A stretch of 24,734 nucleotides of DNA from Phlegmacium glaucopus (Eukaryota; Basidiomycota; Agaricomycetes; Agaricales; Cortinariaceae), in assembly GCA_015039465.1 (NCBI GenBank), contig MU130549.1, forward strand, positions 52,149 through 76,882, in the 5' to 3' direction. Below are positions 1 to 8,077 of the stretch, piece after piece (positions within the stretch are counted from its first letter, which is position 1; the number at the start of each line of letters is the position of its first letter). The position numbers and the translations under genes were made by a program. The notes under the pieces are model-generated. The model did no database searches. It was not told where the DNA came from and saw only the letters and a program-made list of their open reading frames with translations.

Positions 1-1503
1 AAAACAACTTACTTGGTCACCGGAAACCACAAAGTCTACAATATGTTCAAGCAGACCTTCCTTCGACCACTTCGTGACTGGCTTGACAAAACTATCGAGG
101 CTTGATTGAACTGACCCAGGTTCGGTTACTTCTTTGGCGTCTGTTAACGGAAGCGCAGATTTGTTGGGTTCGATACCGAGCGATTTGCATATCTTGAGGT
201 AAAATTCGCCATGAGTGGCCCAGTTTCTGGGAATGTAATACATGAGGATGACTTAGTCAAGGTTAACGGGGAGTTTACTTACCGTGCGTAATGTTTTCGG
301 AGACTGCTATTTCCACCTGAGAAAAATGTATCTTTTTTCCCTGCGGCGCTGTGGAGATAGTGAAACTCTGAACATAAGGATGTAGTTGAGCTTCGGAAAC
401 TCACCAACATGCATTACAGATGTGGCCATTGATTAGCGCCCCACCTTCTTCCTTCGTCGCCCTCGTAAATGCAGCCCTTAGGTCTCTTGTACGATCATCA
501 TGGCCACGGTGATTATGTTTCCGAGGAGCCTGCACATCAAGAAAGGTGAATAATTAATAATAGCAGATGAAAATGATTACTTACACTGCGCTCACGATGG
601 ATTTCTTCAGCCATTCGGTTGTATTTCGCAACCGCATCTTCGTCTTCACTCTCCTCATCATCCTCACTGTCGTTGTCCCCTCCCTGCATGGTGTAATCCA
701 TATGTTCATCGGTATCATGCGCTGGGGTGGTTCCGGCAAATTTCGGGTGGTCGGTTTCAGTACGCACATGTTTGGTGGATTCGGGAGATGCCAGCACGGT
801 GCCAACACATTTTCGAACAATAGATTGACGTGGTTGGACCCGGGTGTTGTCCTCTGGTTGCAGCGTTGACAAACCAGTGCCTACGTCAATGGTTTTGTCA
901 GTAGATACCCCAGCATGGTAATAAATAATATAAACTTACCTGGAGCAACAAATTGACGCAGTTGGACCTGCGTCTCGTCCTCTGGTTGCAGCTTCAACGA
1001 ACCAGCACCTACATGGATGGTTTTCTCAGTAGGTATCCCAGTATAGTGATAAATGATATAAACTCACTTGCTATTGATTTTTCGGGAACTGGTGTCCCCG
1101 GTTTGGATCCAACTGACGAGAAAGATGAGTTCCCAAAAAAATAAGCAGCAAATAAGTAGCAAGGAAAAGTGGACTTACCGGTAAAATTGCTCTTGAAAAA
1201 GAGACAGGTCTTTGGGGAGGCGTTGTTCCCTTTAACCCTAGCTGACGGTTTTTTCACGCGCTTTGATGCCACACGTCGTGCTGGTTCTTTGCCTTTGAGG
1301 CCTGGGAGTGGTTTTGCGATGATGGAAGGCAGTGTGTCATCGCTGTCACTTTCCTGATCCAATTCCGTGGTTCGTTTGCGCTTCTTCGAGGTATCCGGCA
1401 ACAGCGGCTGCTCTTGGGTGCTCGGAGAGTGGCAAAACTCAATCTCCGATGCATCCTTGAGTGTCCCATCAGCGTTGAGAGCAGGCGCATCTGGGTTAGA
1501 CAT
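1..1503 (-). CDS. hAT-like transposase, N-terminal part, multi-exon (runs off left edge)
   Basis: The gene starts at ATG 1503-1501. Exons are 1179-1503, 1068-1112, 940-1008, 585-880, 405-529, 283-348 and 13-226. Introns are 55-66 nt with GTAAG/GTGAG donors and CAG/TAG acceptors, and a last donor (GTAAGT at 12-7) opens an intron leaving the window. All seven exon phases join into one open frame of 380 residues. Visible parts: a basic KKRKR at about 40-44, a second basic patch near 80-92, an acidic stretch near 216-230, then a BED-like finger with HICNAC (about 281-286) and RKHYAR near 304-309, followed by NWATHGEFYLKICKSLGI. The sequence ends in LLEHIVDFVVSGDQ, like the stretch after the finger in fungal hAT transposases. 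The His spacing of the finger is not textbook. Function by family: binds element ends for cut-and-paste. The catalytic domain and dimerisation region lie outside. A domesticated BED gene is the alternative. Confidence 0.72.
812..1067 (-). repeat. Tandem exon-plus-intron duplication inside the hAT gene
   Basis: Two 128-bp units, 940-1067 and 812-939, each hold a 59-nt intron followed by 69 nt of exon. Both encode a similar peptide (LKLQPEDETQVQLRQF and LSTLQPEDNTRVQPRQS). The intron sequences also match (both contain a TGGGATACCTACTGA-like stretch), so the duplication included the intron and its splice sites and kept the reading frame. Confidence 0.85.
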
Positions 1504-1797
1504 AGTTTGAGAAAATTTTAATGGTATGGAGAGGTTTTCACCACAAAATTTTGAGCCATGGCAACGAAATTTTGAAACTACGCCATGCTGCCGCAGATGC
1601 CGTGCGAGCATTAATTGTCCCAAGGCGAAGCGATGTTGTGGCTTGATCTTTGCGAAGTCGACTACCTTGGTGGTAAGAAACTCATTCGTTCACTGCTTGT
1701 TCATCATTCCTCACCGTTTGTTCATCGTTTGTTACCATTTATTCATACCGTTCCTTTATTGTTATTCGATGTTCATTGTTGTTCATATTCATCACCG

Positions 1798-2172
1798 TTC
1801 GTCTGTCGTAGTTCGTTCGTCGTAGTTTACATTAGGATTTGAATTAACTTAAAAACAACCCCATCATCGTTGTGCCTGTCGTTGTCATCCCTTGTCGTTG
1901 TAAGTCACCATAGAATATAAAAAGTCGCAATCAACTAAAAAAAACATACCTGGGGTCATTCATTGTTCTTTGTTCATCACTGTTCGTGCGTCGTTGTTCG
2001 TGCGTAGTTTACATTAGCATTTGAATTAATTTAAAACAACCTCTCATTGTTGTGCCTGTGGTCGTCGTGCGTTGTGCCTGCCATCGTCGTCCCTTGTTGT
2101 CGTAAGTCGCTGTAGAATGCAAAAAATCAGTGAAAATAAGCAATCAACTAAAATGAAACATACCTGGGCCCC
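1798..2172. repeat. Tandem repeat, two ~190-200 bp units
   Basis: The stretch from about 1798 (GTAGTTTACATTAGGATTTG, then the ACAACC, GTTGTGCCTG and TTGTAAGTC landmarks, ending in ACATACCTGGGG) recurs from about 1984 with the same landmarks in the same order. A third partial copy of the end (AATCAACTA, then ACATACCTGGGG) lies at about 2450-2475. A related copy of the TAGTTTTCATTAGAATT part occurs at 5635-5690 inside the shorter hAT element, tying the two elements together. Confidence 0.65.
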
Positions 2173-2191
2173 AACGATGCTGTCGTTGGGG
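2169..2191. repeat. Short hairpin, 9-bp arms
   Basis: CCCCAACGA (2169-2177) pairs with TCGTTGGGG (2183-2191) around a 5-nt loop. It lies directly beside ACATACCTGGG, which on the minus strand reads as a splice-donor-like GTATGT. Confidence 0.8.
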
Positions 2192-2297
2192 TCTGCACGC
2201 AGAGTCTGATGGTTATGACGGTGTTCTTGGACACGATCGCGCAGATACTAAATATAATTAGTGCCGGGTTGATTGAGAGACTTTAAAAACCATACCT

Positions 2298-2339
2298 AGG
2301 GGCCCAAACGACGCTGTCACTCGCGTCGTTTGGGCCCCT
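2298..2339. repeat. Perfect hairpin, 16-bp arms
   Basis: AGGGGCCCAAACGACG (2298-2313) and its exact reverse complement (2324-2339) flank a 10-nt loop. It is again beside a minus-strand GTATGG donor-like motif. A half copy (GGGGCCCAAACGACG) recurs at about 2471-2485. Confidence 0.85.
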
Positions 2340-2769
2340 GTTGTTGTTGTTGTCGTCTGTCAAAGCTATTGTCGTCATTGTCTACCCTCGTTGTCTCGTC
2401 GTAAGATGATGAAAACCTAAGATTTAAAAAGTCAGGTAAAAGGAGAAATCAACTATACAAAACATACCTGGGGCCCAAACGACGACGTCGTCTGGTATAG
2501 ACCTGCCGATTGTTCATCGGAGTCTTAGGGATGGTGGTAGGTGTCGTACATCCTGCGTGGTGTGTTTGATCGTCGACGATCGTAGATGATCATTGTCGTT
2601 AGCGCTGGTGATGCGACACAAGTACGGTGGCCGGGTACTGGTTGTTGAGTCAGTACTAGTGGATGAAGGAAGGTGGTGAAGGCGGTGCTGATGACGCTGG
2701 TGACGCTGGTGGAAGGTGGTGCTGGTGACGCTGGTGACGCTGGTGGTTGAGGTTGTGGGTTATTTGACC

Positions 2770-3060
2770 TTGGTCTTTTGACGACCACGGATACCGACTG
2801 GTTGTCGTTCATATGGTTAGTGCAAAATATGTATTAAAAATGATGTACTTACCGTTTGACGACCACGGATAGAACCATGGTCGTCGTTCATGCCACTGTG
2901 GCCGATGTGTTGTATAGGAGGTGCCAATGGGCGATAACGGGTTGGTGGTATCCTGGGGGTTGTATTATGTTGATTGTTGGTGTATTAGAAACTACATACT
3001 TACTGTGATGACCACGGATAGTAACCATCGTCCTTCATGCCACTGCGGCTGGCGATGATG
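2770..3060 (-). repeat. Three dispersed copies of a short exon-like unit
   Basis: A unit beginning TGACGACCACGGATA and running to GTCGTTCAT is found near 2775-2812, 2857-2891 and 3006-3040. On the minus strand each starts with ATGAACGAC or ATGAAGGAC. The second and third run into GTAAGTA donor-like sites. They look like duplicated exon-intron pieces, the same kind of duplication as in the transposase gene. Confidence 0.55.
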
Positions 3061-3239
3061 GGTGAGACCAGGTGAGACTGTTTGAGTAAGGGTGAGTAAA
3101 CAATGATAAGCGTGAGCGCTTGACTGTTGATTCAAAATAATTTCAATCTCTGACTCCGAAAATATCAGCGAAAGATTTTATTATTATAATATTAATATCT
3201 AAGTCAATTATTTTCAGAAAAATTAGAGAAAAATATGCA

Positions 3240-3419
3240 CAGAAAGTTCGGTTCAAACCGGTTCAAACCCGGTTCTCAAAATTTTTGAAAGGGCCGAACC
3301 GCGAACTGGAACCGATGGTCCAAAGGCCTGAACCGGAACCGGACTGAACCGAACTTTCGGTTTGGTTCAGTCGGTTCCGGTTCTCCGCATCGGTTCTGAA
3401 CCGAACTTTGGTAGCCCTA
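3240..3419. repeat. hAT right subterminal array and terminal inverted repeat
   Basis: Dense alternating GGTTC and GAACC motifs, closing with GAACCGAACTTTGGTAGCCCTA at the element end. The array is closely similar to 7880-8069. Repeated subterminal motifs of this kind are typical transposase-binding regions in hAT elements. Here binding is inferred, not shown. Confidence 0.75.
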
Positions 3420-4308
3420 GTTATGCCCAGAATTCAGCTCGATCCAGAACTCTCAGAATGTCCTGACTTTACTTCACCCATTTATGCAGCGGCTCGTGAG
3501 CCCTTCATCAACCCTAATACCACCGAAGATCAAGCTATCCAATTCTTGAAAGATATCTGGAAAGCTGGCAATGAAGCGGACAAAGTTAGGTGGCGACAGC
3601 AGAGCGATGACGATGCCGCTGCTCTCACTGAACAGCGTCGGCTACAGTCCGAGGCTGACCTATTGAAGGTCCAGGCTAGAGTCGACGAAGAAGAGAACCT
3701 TCGAAAGGAAGAGATAAAAAGGAATAAATCAAAGTACATTCCTATCCCAGATAGGGATGTGCCAACAATAGCTCCAGTTGTTGCGTCTAATTACGCAATC
3801 AGAAAGATGGAGAAAGGGCTCTATGTCGAGCTCTGGTACTACACAAACGCCGGTTTAGATGAGGCTTCTCGAAGTTCAAACACGGCCGATGACGAAGCAA
3901 TGGTAATGCTTCGCTTGCCTGATGGTGTTACCTCCTGGGTCCCTGCAGCCTCAGCCAGGACCGCATCCGGGGTTGTTGACGATAAGGATCTTCCATGGGA
4001 AGATTTCTGTCAGGCTGCCCCACGGATGATCGTTGCCATGGAGGAAGCCGATTGGCCACAAGACCGCGTGACAATGTTGGCCAAGTTCTGGGGCAACTTA
4101 CAAGTTCACGAGTTCCGGTCGTCTAGGGACCCCCTTGACCAGAAAGCCCTCATCGTTTACCAGGCAGAACAAAGGAGACTCTGGCACCTTGCCATCTCCT
4201 CTCCTCGTGGGGCTTACAACTTGTCTCGAATTAATGATGAGGTGATTTGCAAGACTCGTGATAGAGTGTACTGGGATGACCGCAGGCTGAGAGACAATGA
4301 AAGAGATT

Positions 4309-4759
4309 GTACGTCCCTCCCAAGACTCTCTTTTCCCAGACTTCACACTAAAAAGTTGTCGTCCACCCTTTTTCCTTTTTCCTATATATATATACAATCG
4401 GTCTACGTCTCCTTGCCTTTCTTTACGCCTATATATGATGCGCCCCGCACGCCTGTCTGTTGCATCGTGCACGCCCACTTGCTGCATTACGCACGCCCAT
4501 CTGTTGCAATGTGCACGCCCAATTGTTGCATTGTGCACGCCTACTTGTTGCATCGCGCACGCCCATCTGTTGCATTGTGCACGCCCATCTGTTGCATCAT
4601 GCACGCCCATCTGTTGCATCGCGCACGCCCATTTGTTGCATCGTGCACGCCCATTTGTTGCATTACGCACGCCCATTTGCTACATTACGCTCACGCACAT
4701 GCTCCATTACGCATGCTCATTTGTACTTGTCTGGGTACTTCCCTACGCACGGTTTTCAG
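4309..4759 (+). other. Long intron in gag carrying a minisatellite
   Basis: The donor is GTACGT and the acceptor GGTTTTCAG, with phases matching on both sides. At 451 nt it is about eight times the length of the introns in the hAT gene. The extra length is largely the 22-bp repeat array. The call rests on frame continuity to the zinc-knuckle exon, not on transcript data. Confidence 0.6.
4447..4688. repeat. Minisatellite, 11 units of 22 bp
   Basis: The unit is close to GCACGCCCATCTGTTGCATT plus two variable bases, repeated 11 times, with decayed partial units to about 4725. Because 22 is not a multiple of 3, every frame reads a 66-nt super-repeat and stays open. This explains several long but meaningless open frames on both strands here. 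Confidence 0.95.
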
Positions 4760-5865
4760 ACCGGTCAGACCAGCGAGCATTGGTTCCCGTCTCTCTTCCA
4801 CAACAAAGATCAGGGAACCATGACGGTTCTCGCCAGTCTAGCCGTCGTTCTGTCTCCCCAGCTCGTTATCCCACAGTAAGGCAACCTCCACCTGATAGAT
4901 CCCGTCAACCTAGAAGGTCGGATTTTCAGCAAGGCATGCCCGGAAGGGTCTATTCCGCGTGTGCTGTATGCCTCGGACGCCATCCCCACAAAATTGTCGA
5001 GTGCAGTTCGCCAACGTTATGGGACCGCGTTACCATGGCTCTCTCGGTTCGGATCAACAAGGTCCTCTCAATGTGAGACAGTCGTCCAGTCTGTGCCGAT
5101 TGGCAACGCGCAGTTGGTTGCCCCAGTTCCCGTCACGACAATCGACACATCTGTTCCGGATGTGCTTCCTCTCTGCACGGAGCTCAGGAATGTCCTCAAG
5201 CAGAGAAAGTCATGGGCTCTCACTCCCTATAACCCAGATGCCTGGTATTCTATGCTCCTAGTGTTACCGAAGTTCGGTTCAGTTCGGTTCTTCAACCATT
5301 TTTGAAGAACCGAGAACCGAACCGAAGGGTCCCCTGCTGAACTGAACTGGAACCAGAACCGGAACCGATAGAACCGGTTCTCACAGTTCAGTTCAGTTCT
5401 AGAACCGGTTCGGACCGTCGAACCGAAACAAAAAACCTTGTAAACCTTGCAAATGCTGAGAATGTGTTTTATCCATTCAATTTCCTTACATTTTTTTCTT
5501 TTGGTGGTAATACATATTGTTAATTCATTATTACATACACATAGTAGCCTACTAAAATAAACCCATGGTGGGTTGTTGTTGTTCTTATGGTAGCCTATTG
5601 TATTCAACCATCATTCGTTTGTCGCCATTTATCTGTCGTAGTTTTCATTAGAATTAAATGAAAATTAGAAAAAAACCTCACGAGGTTGTTGCGGGTGGTG
5701 GGGATGTTCTTAGGTGTTGCTTGGATGGGTCCTGGGCGTCATACGCGTCGTACACGTCATATGTCAATCGTAGCTGTCCATAGAGTTAATAATAAAAAAA
5801 GAAAAACAACTGATGGGCGTTTAAAACAAGGGCAGAGGTGTCTAACAGGAGGGTCGTAGTGGTGC

Positions 5866-6500
5866 AAGTGATGGTCGAGTCGTGGTCCTCGCCGTCGTTC
5901 GACATGGTGATGGTTGTTGTTGTCGGTAGTGGTGGCCACAAGTGAGTGGTGGTCTGCTATGTCCGTCGCCATCGTTGTCTGGCCGTCACCATCATTGTCT
6001 GGCTGTCGCCATTGTTGTCTGGGTAGTCTGCTTGACGATGATAATTGAGTAATTATGGATGTAATGGGATGAGTCGAATACTCACATTAACGCCAGCGGC
6101 CGGAACGCTTACAGGAGCGAGATCATTGTTTGCCAAGGTGGAAGCCAAAGTAGAGACTCGGCGGTCATGGGCAGTCTGATTGATGACGATGGTAAATACT
6201 TAATGCTGCGATGGGCAAAGTTGAACGCTCACATTAATGCTAAACCCGTACTACCAGATATGGCCGTGGACTACCGTAGACCTACAACTGTTGCTTTCCA
6301 AAACCCGTACCGTAGCCGTACCGTAGTTATGGTCTGCTCTGAAGCCACGGTACGGTTGCCATTAACACTCGGGTGGTGCAAGTGATGGTCGCGGTCGTAG
6401 TCCTCGCCGTCGTTTGATGTGGCGACAGTTGTTGTCATCGGTAGTGGTGCCCGCAGTGAGTAATGGCCTGATATGACTGTCGTCATCATTGTTATGCTTG
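5866..6500. repeat. Internal duplicated segment, ~120 bp, in the hAT element
   Basis: GTGGTGCAAGTGATGGTCG followed by CCTCGCCGTCGTT and GGTAGTGGTG appears at about 5870-5955 and again at about 6372-6455. Nearby, ACTCACATTAA plus CGCC/TGCT occurs at 6081 and 6228. These are diverged copies of an exon-intron-like block with the donor read on the minus strand. Confidence 0.6.
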
Positions 6501-6766
6501 TGTTGAGCCGTCCCCGTATACTGCCGTTACTTCATTCATTCGTCGTTGCCGTCCATCCGTTCGTTGTCATCGTTTATCTGTTTGTTGTTGTTGTCCAATC
6601 ATTTGTTGTTGTCGTCTAATCATTTGCTGTCATCATTTGTTCATTCCTTTGTTCGTTGTCTTTGGTTCGTTTGTGCTCATCATCATGATGTGGCGAAGTG
6701 ATGTGGCTCATCGCCGCTGTCGTTGTAAAATAAAATAAAAAACCCAAGAGTTGTCATCATTATCGT

Positions 6767-7646
6767 TGATAGGATCCATATAGCCTCTAGGTTCGTAAAC
6801 TGGTTATTTTTGCGATTTAACAACTTCGCAGTATCCGCGGATGCCTCACGGGTACCAACTTCACTCGCACTCTCATTCGCGGTTGTTGCACATCCTTCGC
6901 ACATCACACAACATGATATAGGCCTCGCATAACCTTCGCACATCACTCCTACGACCTTCGTAACTATCCAACGCACCCCCGTTCCTCTTCGCACTTCATA
7001 CTTCGACGTATCTTCAGCTTTCTCTATCAATACCGGACTTAACCATTTCTTTCCTTCGCAACCACATCTTCACACAGCTTCTCTTTAATCTCGCGGTCTT
7101 TCAAGGCTCGCATACGCATCCCTTTCACTGGTTTGATCATGGTCCGTGTTGTTCTCAACTTAATTTCTTTCAACTTCCCATATATATTATTATTTTATCA
7201 TCTCCTTCGAAACAGGAGGCCATTCAACTGACCTCCTTACTCATCACTTCTATTTTTATTCTATCCCCTATTCCTTCGTTACCAAACTACTGGGCTCATG
7301 TGACTTCACACTAGCTCAATTTTTACATTACTGTTTCGCATACCCGCACCTGGCTTAGCTTGTTACTCTTGTATTAAGTACCTGTAGCAAGTAGGAGGGA
7401 AGGTGAACAAGAGACGGCCAGAGTTTTGATCCCCTAAACTTTGCAGCAACGTTCTAAGTCAATAGTCTCATCCTTTAAGTTACTTCGCGTACTGCGTTAT
7501 CGTTCGCGGACTTCGCTATCTTCGCGGTCTACTCGTCTTGCGTATTTCAATACTACGAACTTCTCTTTAATTCTATCGAGGAAAACTACATTAACCCCTC
7601 TGAACTACGTCACTACTTGCAGTCTGATCCCACCGCAGGTACATCA
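6767..7646 (+). mobile_element. Solo LTR (family A, 880 bp), 4-bp TSD TCGT
   Basis: Begins TGATAGGATCC and ends GGTACATCA, so the ends are TGAT...ATCA. TCGT lies directly before (6763-6766) and after (7647-7650). The same 880-bp sequence occurs inverted at 16072-16951, and its 3' third at 20952-21283 is followed by a primer-binding site and gag, which identifies it as the LTR of a Ty3-type element. A TATA-like TATATATTATTATT lies near 7183. The 3' part holds an open frame leading toward gag. Confidence 0.92.
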
Positions 7647-8077
7647 TCGTAGTGCATTAAAATAAGGGACTTACTTAAACTTATAGTAACTTCCCGGGTT
7701 GTTGGTGTTGTTGGCGTTGTTGCTAGAGTCGTTGGTGTTGTTGCTGGAGTCGTTGGTGTTGTTGTCGTGCAATGAGACTTTTCAAAGTCCGACTCCCAAA
7801 GCATCGGGTCTGGCACCTAACGACATTTGTAGATTATAATTAATATAAAATCATCAATTCTCTATGGAAATTTTAGAAAAAAATACCGTCAGAAAGTTCG
7901 GTTTGAACCGGTTTGAACCCGGTTCTCAAAATCCTAGAAAATTGAGAACCGAGAACCGAACAGACAGCCCAAAATCTTTGGACCGAACTGAACTGAACCT
8001 GAACCGACGGTTCGGTTCTTTCGGTTCTCAGTTCTTGCGTCAGTTCGGAACCGAACTTTGGCATCACTATATGCTCC

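Larger units (their letters stand above)
1504..3239. other. Upstream/subterminal low-complexity region of the hAT element
   Basis: Rich in GTC/GTT trinucleotide runs. I see no convincing gene. A minus-strand open frame at 2525-2812 is a Pro/Ala/Thr-rich product of the repeats and is not called. The stretch lies between the transposase start codon and the element's right end, so the transposase promoter should be here. I cannot point to a clear TATA box. The stretch from about 3175 to 3239 is AT-rich and resembles 7830-7880 in the shorter hAT element. Confidence 0.5.
1..3419 (-). mobile_element. hAT-type DNA transposon, right part (left end outside window)
   Basis: Seen: the segment ends at 3419 in a terminus that reads TAGGGCTACCAAAGTTCGG inward on the minus strand. 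A roughly 180-bp array of GGTTC/GAACC motifs precedes it, and a minus-strand gene with a BED-type finger lies inside. The bases just outside (3420-3427, GTTATGCC) would be the right 8-bp target duplication. The terminus matches the one on the shorter element at 5259-8069, whose 8-bp duplication is complete. Known: hAT elements have TAG/CAG-type ends, 8-bp duplications and often repeated subterminal transposase-binding motifs. Inferred: this is the autonomous or formerly autonomous partner. Its left terminus, with GTTATGCC outside it, should lie beyond position 1. The element sits at the start codon of the YR element's gag gene. Confidence 0.72.
3423..5232 (+). pseudogene. Gag-like protein of YR element copy 1 (spliced, one nonsense codon)
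   Basis: The model has exon 3423-4308, a 451-nt intron (GTACGT donor at 4309, TTTTCAG acceptor ending 4759) and exon 4760-5232 (TAA). Splicing joins ERD to YRSDQR in frame and gives 452 codons. The N-terminal 290 residues are a charged gag-like domain with no clear motif. The C-terminal part has an Arg/Ser/Pro-rich linker and then zinc-knuckle motifs CAVCLGRHPHKIVEC and HICSGCASSLHGAQEC. The latter is an exact CX2CX4HX4C. Codon 401 is TGA (5074-5076) between the knuckles, most simply a CGA-to-TGA change, so full-length product is not expected. By family, the protein packages element RNA. The end overlaps the RT frame, which has no obvious ATG before 5254, so RT was probably reached by frameshift or splicing. 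The hAT terminus at 3419 abuts the start codon. Confidence 0.68.
5259..8069. mobile_element. Non-autonomous hAT element (2811 bp) inserted in the RT frame
   Basis: The left end is TAGTGTTACCGAAGTTCGG and the right end is the inverse of TAGTGATGCCAAAGTTCGG. Both carry GGTTC/GAACC subterminal arrays (5275-5420 and 7895-8060). An 8-bp duplication is intact. No transposase-like frame is present. The interior is GTC/GTT-rich low complexity with donor-like GTGAGT/GTAAGT pieces, resembling 1504-3239 of the larger hAT element. Removing the 880-bp LTR and its 4-bp duplication leaves about 1.93 kb. Inferred: it was moved by the transposase of the larger element, since the termini match. Confidence 0.88.
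5251..8077. repeat. 8-bp target-site duplication TATGCTCC flanking hAT element
   Basis: TATGCTCC at 5251-5258 and again at 8070-8077, immediately outside the TAGTG...CACTA termini. Joining the flanks with one copy restores the RT frame (AWYSMLLEAGLL), matching copy 2 (AWESLLLEAGLL). Confidence 0.95.

Noticed and set aside
2525..2812. Pro/Ala/Ser-rich minus-strand open frame of 95 codons
   Set aside because: Low-complexity repeat translation in the hAT subterminal region. No family resemblance and no continuing exons that I can support.
4447..4688. Possible CRISPR-like array
   Set aside because: The 22-bp units are head-to-tail without unique spacers, so it is a minisatellite.
4098..5076. 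Long Cys/His/Ala-rich open frames on both strands (4098-4676 minus, 4297-5076 plus, 4460-4879 plus)
   Set aside because: They are produced by the 22-bp minisatellite, which stays open in every frame. Only the part from 4760 on is used, as gag exon 2.
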